From NCBI RefSeq assembly GCF_022808675.1, contig NZ_JAKZKV010000002.1, positions 62,001 to 126,000 on the forward strand: a stretch of DNA of 64,000 nt, read 5' to 3'. The translations under genes and the position numbers were made by a program. Shown piece by piece: positions 26,846 to 36,450 of the stretch. Each line of letters starts with the position of its first letter. Position 1 is the first letter of the stretch. Below the pieces are notes generated by a model that was given only the letters and a program-made list of their open reading frames with translations, was not told the origin of the DNA and did not search any database. Source of the DNA: Parabacteroides sp. FAFU027 (GTDB lineage: Bacteria > Bacteroidota > Bacteroidia > Bacteroidales > UBA7332).

Positions 26846-28786
26846 ATGAAAATCAATAAATATATAGCAATAATAGTCCTTGCGGCGTGTGGCATCATGA
26901 CGTCGTGTAGCGATGAATATATGAATCCGACCTCAGCGTCAAACTTTGATTCAAAGTATGTCTTTTCCAACTCGGATGATGCGAAAAAAGCAGTACTTGG
27001 TGTATATGCTTTGTTTGCTCAGGATTCATACACTTCCCGCATGTCTTGTGTATGGATGCAAAATACCGACGTGGAAGTAACCGCTCCCGGAGCTGCTCCC
27101 GATGGTACCCGTCGTGACCTCTGGTCGCTTCAGGCTGGATTGCTTACCGGATTCAGCGATATTAAAATAGCATGGGATCATAACTACCTGGCTATTGACA
27201 GAGCGAATCAGTGCATTGAAGGAATCAAAGCAAGTGGTGTTGCCAATACAGCCGATATGAAGATGCTTTTGGGTGAAAGTTACTGTTTGCGTGCATACCG
27301 TTACTTCCTGCTCTGCAACTTCTGGGGAGATGTGCCCTATTTCCGTGATGCAGCTAAAGCTGGTATGCAACTGGATATTCCGAAAACTGATAAAAACATC
27401 ATCTATTCGGGAATGATTCAGGATCTTGTTAATTGCGAAGGCGATATGTATTTTGCTGATCAGTTCAGCGACGGTATCGAGCGCATGAACCGCGAATTCG
27501 CATTGGGTATGATCTGTCGCTTGTCATTATTCCGTGCCGGCTACGGTATGACCAAATCAGGCGAAATGAAACATGCTGATGATTATCTGAATATCCAGAA
27601 CAACGACAGTCTAGCTGTGAAATATACTATCAATGGCGTTGAAAAAGTAGCCAAAACTTCTGCTGAATACTATCAAATGGCAAAAGATTATGCTCAGAAG
27701 CTGGTTAGCTTAAGAGACCGTCAACTTATCGACTATGCAACCGTTTTCATGAATGAAAACAAATGGATTAAACCGGTTAACAGCGATGTACTGTACGAAG
27801 TTGCATTTGGTAATACCAACGGTGGTGGTGATGTGGGCTGGTGTATCGGTGTACCTGTTACAGCAAGTACGTATGGTGCTACGACTATCCAGGTAGGTTA
27901 TACCCCTACATATTTCTTCTCATTTGATTCGAAAGACAAACGCCGTGATGTTTGTATCACCAGAGTTGGTTATAGCTCAGACACACAACAGAATCCACTG
28001 GGCGTTACCAGTTTGGCTGTAGGTAAATGGAATCGTCTGTTACTGAAAACTTCGCCGGGTGCTTCTTCATCCAAAGGGACCGGAATCAACTGGCCGATAA
28101 TGCGCTATTCCGATGTATTGCTTATGCTTGCTGAAGCAGAGAATGAACTGAATGGCCCGACTGATCTGGCTAAACAGATGTTGAAAACGGTTCGTTCAAG
28201 AGCCTTCAGCACAGATGACTACTCAACCAAAGTACAAACATATACAGATAGCGTTAGCAGCAGCAAAGAAGCGTTCTTTAATGCCCTTGTAAATGAACGT
28301 GCCTGGGAATTCGGTGGAGAATGTTTACGTCGTTTTGACCTGGTCCGCTGGAATCTTTACGGAAAGAAAATTATTGAGACTAAAACCATGCTCAACAATA
28401 TCGGTAAAGCACTAAACGGTCTGGAACTTGACAACCCAGATGTAGCCAAATATGCGAACTACGCTAAAAAGATCTATTACACTCAATCAGCTGATGGTAA
28501 AATCACCTTCCTGAATGACTATTATCAGCCGACCGATGCTCAATTGGCAAGCTGGGGAACCTGGACAGCAATCAGCTGGGGAACGTCACTTTATCAGAAA
28601 ATTACAGCAACTGATAACACTGTAACGTATGCTCCGGCAGACTTCACCACTCGTTGCTGGAGAGGATATACCGATCCTACAGGATTAACCCCTGTACCGT
28701 ATATCTTACCTATTTCAAGCCAGACTGTAGCAACAAGTAAATATCTGAAGAATGAAGGATACGGACTTGTTTTAACTAACAATTAA
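26846..28786 (+). CDS. susD: SusD/RagB-type nutrient-binding lipoprotein
   Basis: About 646 residues from the ATG at 26846; an upstream ATG at 26819 would put nine polar residues before the signal peptide and is less likely. Lipobox GIMTSC, then the TPR-helical SusD fold: an N-terminal SusD-like part (AVLGVYALFAQD) and the C-terminal RagB/SusD part (RYSDVLLMLAEAENELNG; NERAWEFGGECLRRFDLVRW). Surface-exposed, it captures the glycan and closes over SusC. Longer than many SusD proteins, owing to an extended C-terminal region. Confidence 0.94.
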   Translation: MKINKYIAIIVLAACGIMTSCSDEYMNPTSASNFDSKYVFSNSDDAKKAVLGVYALFAQDSYTSRMSCVWMQNTDVEVTAPGAAPDGTRRDLWSLQAGLLTGFSDIKIAWDHNYLAIDRANQCIEGIKASGVANTADMKMLLGESYCLRAYRYFLLCNFWGDVPYFRDAAKAGMQLDIPKTDKNIIYSGMIQDLVNCEGDMYFADQFSDGIERMNREFALGMICRLSLFRAGYGMTKSGEMKHADDYLNIQNNDSLAVKYTINGVEKVAKTSAEYYQMAKDYAQKLVSLRDRQLIDYATVFMNENKWIKPVNSDVLYEVAFGNTNGGGDVGWCIGVPVTASTYGATTIQVGYTPTYFFSFDSKDKRRDVCITRVGYSSDTQQNPLGVTSLAVGKWNRLLLKTSPGASSSKGTGINWPIMRYSDVLLMLAEAENELNGPTDLAKQMLKTVRSRAFSTDDYSTKVQTYTDSVSSSKEAFFNALVNERAWEFGGECLRRFDLVRWNLYGKKIIETKTMLNNIGKALNGLELDNPDVAKYANYAKKIYYTQSADGKITFLNDYYQPTDAQLASWGTWTAISWGTSLYQKITATDNTVTYAPADFTTRCWRGYTDPTGLTPVPYILPISSQTVATSKYLKNEGYGLVLTNN

Positions 28787-28798
28787 TTCTCAAACGTC

Positions 28799-30472
28799 AT
28801 GAAAAATAGAAATATAATCAAAATGCTCTTCTTCATCCCGGTTCTGATGCTGCTTGTTTTCACCAGTTGTAAGGATGAAGAATCACTTGGAAACGCGGAT
28901 CGCTTATTCAGGCCGTTGATCAATGAGTCAACCGTAAGCATGACCTGGATTAAAATAGCATGGGACAAATATTCAGGTACTAAATACTATGATCTGGAAA
29001 TCTCTAAGGACTCGTTCAAAACAGTCTTGCAGTCAAATCATACCGATAGTACCCAATTCACATTCCGTAATCTCGATTTCGACACTAAATATCAAATCAG
29101 AATACGGGCAATTGGCGATCAAACAATTAGCACAGGCGATACAATCAGCTCGCGTTATTATAATACAGAGTTAAGTACAATAGACTATCCTACTTTGTTA
29201 ACTGTACCAACTTCGTCAGATGTTATTGATAACTCTATTAAAGTATCCTGGGCTCTTTCAAATCTGGTATACAGCCGGATTGATGTCATGCTGAATAAAG
29301 ACTCCGTATATAAGAGTGTTCCATTGACCGCTGCGGATAACGCTGCCGGTGTCAAGATTATTTCTGGCCTTCAGCCTAAGACCTCCTACATTGTAAAAAT
29401 CTTCGCTGAAGATGGTTACAAAGGCAAGAAAACGTTTAAAACGACTGCCTCTCAGGTATTCCAGGGTGACGTAGTGGATCTGCGTAACTATACCGATGAG
29501 CAATCGAAATCTCTACTTACACAGCTCTATGTAGATAGCCTTGGAGGGGCTCACCCAAATGGCTTTAACCTGATCCTATCGGGAGGTACAACATATACAA
29601 TCCCAACGCTTATTCTGCCGGTCCCTATGAATATTGTAACTGGGTTGAGCTTCAGAGGTAAAGCATTGATGGCTGTAAACGGAAGTTTTGCAGTAAAAGG
29701 TGGTATCACAGTTGATAGCATTAAATTCGACAAAGTGTTCTTTACGGAAGGTAATACAACCGGTAAATTCAAAACGGATGCCAACTTTGGTGCAACATAC
29801 GTGATCAACATGAATCAATCCGGAGGAAATATCAACAAACTCATCTTTGAGAATTGCGATGTTAAATACAAACGTGGTGCTATTCGTATGCAAACCACAG
29901 CGAACGTTAGTAAACTGACAATCAACAACTGTGTATTCGATTCAATTGCGGATTACGGTGTAGTCAATAATGGTAACGACGCCTCTTACATCGGAGATAT
30001 TTCTGTTACCAATTCCACATTCGCCCACTGCTATAAGCTGTTTACATGTGGTAAAAAGCTGGGAATTAATTCGCTGAACATATCTAACATCACGACCTGT
30101 TACACACCTTACGTAAGTGGAGCAAGCATTTATTACTTATTCGATTACGCAACAAATACTATCCCGGGAGGTATCACGGTGAAAAACTCAGTGTTTGGAA
30201 CCGGTGCGAACACAACATCAGGTGGATCAACCGCTGTTAATGGAATCCGGACTGCGACAGGAGCTATTACCAGTTTCACAAACTGCTATAAAACAAGCGA
30301 CCTGACATGGGCAGTAAGCACAGTGGACGGCGTAACCCCGATTGCACCGATCAATGACCTGATTGATCTGAAAAAGACTTCAGCTGAAACTTTTGCCAAT
30401 CCAACTCTCAGCAACTTCAAAGTGACAAATGCCACTTTGGTCAATAAAGTCGGAGACCCTCGCTGGTGGTAG
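28799..30472 (+). CDS. Surface lipoprotein with FN3 domains and a DUF4957/DUF5123-type beta-helix
   Basis: 557 residues; lipobox VFTSC at about residue 24. One or two fibronectin type III domains (IKIAWDKYSGTKYYDLEIS and the TVPTSSDVIDNSIKVSW region) are followed by a right-handed parallel beta-helix with NCDVKY, NCVFDS and VTNSTF turns, the DUF4957-DUF5123 arrangement of pectin loci. Third gene of the susCD operon. Proteins in this position bind the glycan at the surface (SusE/F role); the beta-helix might bind or cleave polygalacturonan, but no catalytic residues can be named. The protein at 49294 carries a similar helix with a T9SS tail. Confidence 0.85.
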   Translation: MKNRNIIKMLFFIPVLMLLVFTSCKDEESLGNADRLFRPLINESTVSMTWIKIAWDKYSGTKYYDLEISKDSFKTVLQSNHTDSTQFTFRNLDFDTKYQIRIRAIGDQTISTGDTISSRYYNTELSTIDYPTLLTVPTSSDVIDNSIKVSWALSNLVYSRIDVMLNKDSVYKSVPLTAADNAAGVKIISGLQPKTSYIVKIFAEDGYKGKKTFKTTASQVFQGDVVDLRNYTDEQSKSLLTQLYVDSLGGAHPNGFNLILSGGTTYTIPTLILPVPMNIVTGLSFRGKALMAVNGSFAVKGGITVDSIKFDKVFFTEGNTTGKFKTDANFGATYVINMNQSGGNINKLIFENCDVKYKRGAIRMQTTANVSKLTINNCVFDSIADYGVVNNGNDASYIGDISVTNSTFAHCYKLFTCGKKLGINSLNISNITTCYTPYVSGASIYYLFDYATNTIPGGITVKNSVFGTGANTTSGGSTAVNGIRTATGAITSFTNCYKTSDLTWAVSTVDGVTPIAPINDLIDLKKTSAETFANPTLSNFKVTNATLVNKVGDPRWW

Positions 30473-30491
30473 ATTAAGCATATAATTTATA

Positions 30492-30532
30492 AATAACCGT
30501 CCTTCTACTGCTGAAGGGCGGTTATTTTTTTT
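30492..30532 (+). terminator. Terminator of the susCD operon
   Basis: AATAACCGTCCTTC pairs with GAAGGGCGGTTATT around TACTGCT and ends in a run of eight T. Strong intrinsic terminator. Confidence 0.85.
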
Positions 30533-30558
30533 GTGATATCAATTTATTTATTCCCTTG

Positions 30559-30613
30559 TCCACTTTTATTATCAAATTCTCCACATCTATAAGAATAGCG
30601 ATCCTTACTTTTG
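30559..30613 (+). promoter_or_regulatory. GH28 promoter with HTCS 2-type box
   Basis: -7 TACTTTTG at 30606-30613; box 30559-30583, exactly 22 bp upstream, reading TCCACTTTTATTATCAAA at its left part. Confidence 0.7.
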
Positions 30614-30754
30614 TTTAACTTAAATCCTCAATAGCAGGAAAAACGAGCTACAAAGAAAATCACATGAAACGAACGTACAGAAAGCATCAATATACGCAAC
30701 ACCGATAACTTTCGGTCCATATTTAACTAAAACAGAAATCATTATTGACGACAT

Positions 30755-32338
30755 ATGAATGTAAAATCTACCATTTGGATAACTCTACTTTACATAATCA
30801 ATTGTGCGGGTCTATGCGCAGCATCACCAGATATTGAATTCAATCAACAAAATGCCATACAACGCACAGTTACCTTACCAACCATTCCAGTTGGCACATT
30901 TCTTATCACTAATTACGGTGCCATAAACAGCACGACAGTGGATAATACCAGTGCCATACAGCAAGCCATCAATGCCTGTTCAACAGCGGGAGGAGGTACA
31001 GTCGTGATTCCTGCCGGGACATACCTGAGCGGCCCACTCTCAATGAAAAATAAAGTCAATCTGCAAATATCAGCCGGTGCTGTATTAAAACTCTTACCTT
31101 ACGGGAGTGGCAACGGAACAGTAGCCGGTACCTATCCAAACTCGGGCACTACAAATGACTACAACGATTTTATCTATGGAAAAAACCTGAACAACATTAA
31201 AATAAGCGGAACCGGTACAATTGAAGGTCAGGGTAGCGACTGGTGGACGGCATATAAAGCCAACACGAGCATATCACGTCCTTGTTTGATTCGCTTCGAC
31301 GGTTGCTCTTACGTCGAGATTACAGGAATTACATTGCAAAATGCCCCGAATGTACACATCACCATTGGTAAATCGGGAACGAATGCAACGATCTCAAGCG
31401 TTATAATCATATCGCCTTCCACATCTCCCAATACGGATGGAATTGATACCTGGTCTCCTTACGTAAATATTCTTAATTGTAACATCGCCTGTGGCGACGA
31501 CAATATAGCCATGGACAGTGGCAGCCAGTACATCACGGTAAAAAACTGCACTTTCGGAACCGGTCATGGTTGCTCCGTAGGCAGTTATGCCGCCAACGTC
31601 GGGAACATCGTGGTGGACAGTTGTTCCTTCTCTAAGACCACTTCGGGCATCAGGCTGAAAACGGCCCGCGACCGTGGCGGTGTGGAACAATATTTCACCT
31701 ACTCCAATATCACGATGAGCGGGGTTACCACTCCGTTCTACATCACCAGCTACTATCCGAAGGAACCTACATCTCCTGGCACCGATCCCGCACAGGCCAT
31801 TACCAGCACAACCCCGACATGGCAACATATCAATTTCCAGAATATAACAGTCACAGGTTCAAACAGCGCAGGAATTCTCTGGGGACTCCCGGAACAATCG
31901 ATTACCGATGTGGTCTTTGACAACGTAAAAATATCGGCAACAACCTCCATGAAAGCCTATTACGTAAAAGATTTAGTTTTCAAAAATGGATCAACCATCA
32001 CGGTAAACAGTGGTAACGCCCTACTCACTTATTCCACGAATGCCTCGGGAATAAATCAGACAACAGGTAAGGCAATTTCGACAGGGATTTCGGAAAACAT
32101 TGCTTCACAGGTTAATTGCTTTCCCAACCCGGTGAAAGAAGGCAAACTTTCGATTACCGCTCCTTCCAACATCCTTTCAGTTACATTTCTTTCATTGCAG
32201 GGAAGCAAGGTAAAGGAATTGATATGCGATACACCTGTTATAAGTACAGATCTGTCTGATTTACCGAAAGGTATTTACATCGTCTCATTGAAACTCAGCG
32301 ATGGCAATACTTCCGTTCAGAAAGTTATTATCCCCTGA
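30755..32338 (+). CDS. GH28 polygalacturonase, T9SS-secreted
   Basis: 527 residues with a signal peptide (about 1-23). A Pectate_lyase_3-like opening (NYGAINSTTVDNTSAIQQAINACSTAGGG) leads into the GH28 beta-helix. Catalytic motifs: NTDGID, GDDNIAMDS (two Asp), GHGCSVGS (His) and IRLKT (the RIK motif). The last 75 residues (CFPNPVKEGKLSIT...LPKGIYIVSLK...KVIIP) form a T9SS sorting domain. It hydrolyses alpha-1,4-galacturonosyl bonds outside the cell; endo or exo mode cannot be read from the sequence alone. Monocistronic, with its own box-bearing promoter and terminator. Confidence 0.94.
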   Translation: MNVKSTIWITLLYIINCAGLCAASPDIEFNQQNAIQRTVTLPTIPVGTFLITNYGAINSTTVDNTSAIQQAINACSTAGGGTVVIPAGTYLSGPLSMKNKVNLQISAGAVLKLLPYGSGNGTVAGTYPNSGTTNDYNDFIYGKNLNNIKISGTGTIEGQGSDWWTAYKANTSISRPCLIRFDGCSYVEITGITLQNAPNVHITIGKSGTNATISSVIIISPSTSPNTDGIDTWSPYVNILNCNIACGDDNIAMDSGSQYITVKNCTFGTGHGCSVGSYAANVGNIVVDSCSFSKTTSGIRLKTARDRGGVEQYFTYSNITMSGVTTPFYITSYYPKEPTSPGTDPAQAITSTTPTWQHINFQNITVTGSNSAGILWGLPEQSITDVVFDNVKISATTSMKAYYVKDLVFKNGSTITVNSGNALLTYSTNASGINQTTGKAISTGISENIASQVNCFPNPVKEGKLSITAPSNILSVTFLSLQGSKVKELICDTPVISTDLSDLPKGIYIVSLKLSDGNTSVQKVIIP

Positions 32339-32362
32339 TAATTCAACCTATTTATCCATATT

Positions 32363-32399
32363 AAAAAGGGAATGCACAATCAATACATTCCCTTTTTTT
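32363..32399 (+). terminator. Terminator after GH28 (bidirectional)
   Basis: AAAAAGGGAATG pairs with CATTCCCTTTTT around an 11-base loop and continues in T. It lies in the convergent gap between GH28 and GH2. Confidence 0.85.
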
Positions 32400-32536
32400 A
32401 ATCCCTGCACTTCGCTTACAGAGAAAACAGACAAAAACAACAGCAAGTACCTGAAAAACGCAACGGTTCCGCGTGATGCTATAAAAAACGGCTTCAGACA
32501 ATACTGAAACCATTTTCCAATAAGGATGAATTCCTT

Positions 32537-35500
32537 TTATCTACTCGCAAACTTAATCATATTCATCAGCAGTCGTTGTCCGACAACATTTGACTGGTTC
32601 GCTCCCGAGGTATTAAAAGTATTCATTGATGCATTCTCACCATCAATATCGGTCACCTTCTTCACCGGCTTCAGATCCTGAATACAGGAGAAAATATCCA
32701 ACGCGCAAAGGACAATCTTTCCCCTTCCGGCAGGAATAACACTCAAAGCGGAATAGACCTCTTTCTTATGGTCAGAGACGCATCCTACAACGGTCTCGCC
32801 ATTGAAGAGTCGCAGGCCTGTGCGTTTGCGGTTATAGGTAGCAAAGCACTGGTATTCCCAGTTGAAAACACAATTCTGAGGAAGGCCGTCAAACAACGGA
32901 TGCTCCTTCACAAAGAAATTGCCTCCATACCAGGATGTCCCCAGCTTTTTGCTTCCCCGGTAATCCAACACCTCTTTATCGGAAAGAAACTCAGCCCAAC
33001 GCTCTGCATTATTCACTATAATCAGGGTGTGCCCGGCATAGACCCATTCCATGATATCTGAAATACCGGAACCCCATTGCTGTGGCTCAAATCCCCCGAC
33101 CAGCAGGTAATCGCCTTTCGGTGTTCCTGACTTATATTCCGTTGTCTGAATGCCTTTTGCCGAAAGAAACCGGGAAAGTACTCCAGTGGTGTCAGCCACC
33201 ATTCCGGTTAGAGCAGTAATGGGTTTATTTACGCTAATACCCAGGATTTGGTCATCCCCTGCTGCTACAACCTTACCGTTTTTTATCAGTTCGGCTTTCA
33301 CGGTGTAATAACCGGGATTGGTTACAGGCACATTCCATCCGGCGTTGAGTAGTTCTCCGTAAACGTCTCCACCGCTAAGCTTCACTGCGAATGTTTTTGT
33401 CAAAACACTGTATCCAGACCCATCGGTAACGGTTGCTTTAAGTTGATAACCTCCGTGCAGATTCTTTTCATTCACAATGTGGAAATCCACGGTGGTATTA
33501 CTTCCAACCTCAACGACTTTCCGGTTCATCTTTACCGCCACGTAAAGCGGCTTATTGTAACGGGCAATCAGTTCTACATCACCTTTGGGGTTACGGTAGT
33601 TATCCACAATGCCGGAATGATTTTCCAGCTTCATGCTTTCCCAGCCATTCACGGCATAACCGTCCACCACGTTGTTGATGCGGATATTCTCAATCATTCT
33701 GCCCTGATAATAATAGGATACATTCCCCATTGATTTAGTCAAAGCGTCCACTGAAGGAAAAGCTTTTGAGAATCCGGGGTTGTTTTTCAGGAACGAATCG
33801 TAAGCATCGTACCATTTGAGATAATCATCGGCCTCCCAACCGGTGGTTTTACCGCTTTTGAGTATTTCGTTCCGGATTAACTCTAACCGCGGAGGTGTAC
33901 CGATTGCTCCTTCTTCGCCCCAATAGACAATCTCTTTCTTATTCGCGCTACCCCGGTGATAGCCGGTCGCATTTTTATAGAGAAAATCATGGTAAACTCC
34001 AGGGCCACCGGCATGATGTTCATCCCACCAGCCCACATCATGAAATGTGCTGTCATAGGGCAAAAGATGAGTTTTGAAATGAGCATCCGGTTTCTCAACG
34101 GGATTACTTCCGTTACAGGAGTTATAGGTCAGGATACGTGTTTCGTCCAGACGATGAGCGGTGGCCATCTCATCATAATCAGGTTGCTGAGGAGCAGCAC
34201 TCCGTTCGTTGTGCATGTTGTAGATAATCAACGACGGATGACTACGGTCCCGCTTCACCATGCGGCTAAGTTTCTCCGTACGGGCTTTCAGGTAAAAATC
34301 CGATTGCATTTTCCCAATACTGTCTGTTGAGAAAAAGAGGTTAACCGGAAATGAATTTCCACCCGGCTCTTCAAAGTAGAGCAACCCCAATTCATCAGCG
34401 TAATCCAGCACATTGGTGTACCCGATGGTACGATGGAAGTTGAGCATATTCAGGCCGAGGCGTTTGGCTATCATCACCTGTTTCTTCGCCAGCGAATCGT
34501 CAGGCACAATACCGTTATCCGGCCAGAAGCTCCACGAGATTGCGGTTCGCAGGACAATACGTTTGCCATCCAACCGGAACTCACGGTTGCCATCTTTGTC
34601 ATAGACCTCAAACCAGCGAAAACCGAAGCGACGGTTGAAAACATCGTCAGACTTTTCGCCTTTCAACCGGACTGTCAGGTCATAAAGATTCGGAGAGTCC
34701 ACACTCCACAACTTCGCTTCAGGCAGGGATATGGTGAATTTCTTTACAGATTCCCCCGAAGAAAAAGCCGTTGCCGGATAGTTCTTGGTGTAAACGAGCT
34801 TTTGCCCCGTGTATTCACGCACTTCAAGGGTATAAGTTCCGGTAGAGTTTACTGGCAGACTATTTTGTGTGGTAATCTCCACATCTACTTCGTTTGCCCT
34901 GGGTTTGTTTTTGACAAAGACATCTTCGATATAAACTTTATCTTTGGCTGAAAGCATCACTTTGCCGGTTATGCCACCGAATCCGTGAGAAGGTATCGTA
35001 CGGTAATCGCCCCACATGTAGTTTTGCGAATCTTTCCAGTTGAAATTCCCGTTTGGGTCGGTAATGCGGAAAGCAATCTCGTTTACCTTCCCATATTCAA
35101 CAGCATCGGTAATATCGACCTGAAAAGGTGTACTGTTAACCACATCATAACCAGCCGGTTGCCGGTTGACAAATATCTCGGCCCGAAACCTGACGCTCTC
35201 TATATTCAGGAAAATGCGTTTTCCCTTCATCTCTGCCGGCACATTCACCTGCGTGGTAAACCAGGAAACGCCGGTATAATTCCCCGTAACGCCAAACGTG
35301 GAGCCATTATATCCCCAAAAGTGCTGCTCCACCGTAGCGGGAAGGTGAACCGTCTTTTGCGGCATCTGGTTCAAAGCGGCCCAACCTCCGGAAGGGAGAT
35401 GAACCGGTAATTTCTTCAAATCAACCGGTGGGAGATATAACTTGTCATTTTGCCATTCGGCTTGTTTGTCGAGGGATATTTTCCAATCGAGGCTACTCAA

Positions 35501-35584
35501 GTCAATCTCCCTTATATTTTGGGAAAAGAGTGTCGCCGGTAAACATCCAAGCCACAGGTACAGTGGCAGAAATCGTTTTCTCAT
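32537..35584 (-). CDS. GH2 family glycoside hydrolase of the pectin locus
   Basis: 1015 residues with a signal peptide (ending ATLFSQ). Order: GH2 sugar-binding jelly roll (about 60-200), immunoglobulin-like domain, then the barrel with the acid/base Glu in NMHNERSA and a nucleophile candidate in YWGEEGA. The C-terminal ~300 residues are unusual: a Rossmann or glutamine-amidotransferase-like segment (GDYLLVGGFEPQQW, HTLIIVNNAERW) follows the barrel. Substrate could be beta-galactoside, beta-glucuronide or an arabinoside in rhamnogalacturonan side chains; it cannot be fixed from sequence. Periplasmic (no T9SS tail). Its promoter carries the HTCS 2-type box. Confidence 0.88.
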   Translation of the reverse strand: MRKRFLPLYLWLGCLPATLFSQNIREIDLSSLDWKISLDKQAEWQNDKLYLPPVDLKKLPVHLPSGGWAALNQMPQKTVHLPATVEQHFWGYNGSTFGVTGNYTGVSWFTTQVNVPAEMKGKRIFLNIESVRFRAEIFVNRQPAGYDVVNSTPFQVDITDAVEYGKVNEIAFRITDPNGNFNWKDSQNYMWGDYRTIPSHGFGGITGKVMLSAKDKVYIEDVFVKNKPRANEVDVEITTQNSLPVNSTGTYTLEVREYTGQKLVYTKNYPATAFSSGESVKKFTISLPEAKLWSVDSPNLYDLTVRLKGEKSDDVFNRRFGFRWFEVYDKDGNREFRLDGKRIVLRTAISWSFWPDNGIVPDDSLAKKQVMIAKRLGLNMLNFHRTIGYTNVLDYADELGLLYFEEPGGNSFPVNLFFSTDSIGKMQSDFYLKARTEKLSRMVKRDRSHPSLIIYNMHNERSAAPQQPDYDEMATAHRLDETRILTYNSCNGSNPVEKPDAHFKTHLLPYDSTFHDVGWWDEHHAGGPGVYHDFLYKNATGYHRGSANKKEIVYWGEEGAIGTPPRLELIRNEILKSGKTTGWEADDYLKWYDAYDSFLKNNPGFSKAFPSVDALTKSMGNVSYYYQGRMIENIRINNVVDGYAVNGWESMKLENHSGIVDNYRNPKGDVELIARYNKPLYVAVKMNRKVVEVGSNTTVDFHIVNEKNLHGGYQLKATVTDGSGYSVLTKTFAVKLSGGDVYGELLNAGWNVPVTNPGYYTVKAELIKNGKVVAAGDDQILGISVNKPITALTGMVADTTGVLSRFLSAKGIQTTEYKSGTPKGDYLLVGGFEPQQWGSGISDIMEWVYAGHTLIIVNNAERWAEFLSDKEVLDYRGSKKLGTSWYGGNFFVKEHPLFDGLPQNCVFNWEYQCFATYNRKRTGLRLFNGETVVGCVSDHKKEVYSALSVIPAGRGKIVLCALDIFSCIQDLKPVKKVTDIDGENASMNTFNTSGANQSNVVGQRLLMNMIKFASR

Positions 35585-35604
35585 AATAAGCTTGGTTTGT
35601 TATG

Positions 35605-35659
35605 CAAATGAATTAATTTCCTCATGATTTGAAGGTGAAATATTGGTATTGTATTGGTG
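35605..35659 (-). promoter_or_regulatory. GH2 promoter with HTCS 2-type box
   Basis: On the minus strand the box (35635-35659) contains ATACAATACCAATATTTCAC; the -7-like TTCATTTG (35605-35612) follows after exactly 22 bp. It resembles the susC box most closely (shared ATACCAAT at identical box positions). Confidence 0.6.
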
Positions 35660-36029
35660 AATTCTGATACTTTCACCTCAAAATTGAAGGGACAAAATAA
35701 ATTCGTATTTGCGGCGCCTTTTCAATTATAGAATTCACAGAAAGAATCACGCATTACCCATCATCTCTGACATTCTATCATAAAGGGAAATTCCAATGAA
35801 CAACATAGGTCTATCTGATAAAATGCAACAACCAATTTATCCTAATACTGAATGTTATGCAATACTGGTTGAGTTGCCGGGCTCTCATTTTCCAAAACAA
35901 TAGCAGATGTTATAAAGAGCAATAAGATGACTCACAGACTTAATCCGAATCATTCAACGATGGAATAACAGGAGTCTGATCTACATTTAATCATTTTTCA
36001 ACATCCTGGCGGAACTCTGTACGATATTA
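35660..36029. other. AT-rich intergenic stretch without recognised feature
   Basis: Between the divergent GH2 and small gene copy 2 transcription units. No open frame with coding character, no hairpin or repeat of note was seen. Confidence 0.5.
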
Positions 36030-36084
36030 TCCACCATTTTGTACAAAATTGCATCCTCCTCATGCCTGTATCACCCTATATTTG
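36030..36084 (+). promoter_or_regulatory. Outer promoter of small gene copy 2 with HTCS 2-type box
   Basis: -7 TATATTTG at 36077-36084; box 36030-36054, exactly 22 bp upstream, beginning TCCACCATTTTGTACAAAA. Its nearest downstream gene is the 65-aa copy 2, 367 bp away, which leaves a long leader or a separate small RNA possible. Confidence 0.6.
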
Positions 36085-36222
36085 TCATTATAGAAAAGAT
36101 ATTTCAGGAGATAGTTCAATTGTTCTACAGATAGGTATTTAAGGATAATCCATTCCGTTTTTAAGGGATTAATCATTTAAATGCCAGTATTTATAAATGA
36201 TTATCAGCCCTCTTGACAATTG

Positions 36223-36287
36223 GACCAAATAGTTCACTTTTTTGACCAAATAGTTTCCCTGATTTTTTGATTTGGAGAGTACCTTTG
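36223..36287 (+). promoter_or_regulatory. Inner promoter of small gene copy 2: tandem GACCAAATAGTT site
   Basis: GACCAAATAGTT occurs at 36223-36234 and 36244-36255, 21 bp apart. The -7 TACCTTTG (36280-36287) lies 25 bp after the 11-bp core of the second copy. Spacing is identical to copy 1. Confidence 0.75.
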
Positions 36288-36450
36288 GAACATACAAAAA
36301 CTGAAGAAGATAGGATTGAGCACATATTTATATCCGGGATTTTATTAAAGGTATTTATACCCTGACCCTCTCTCCTCAATACTACATTCTACGTTTAGAG
36401 TTCAAGTTGAACAGAGTAAAGCTAAGACCCTATAACCCTTTAATATAAAA

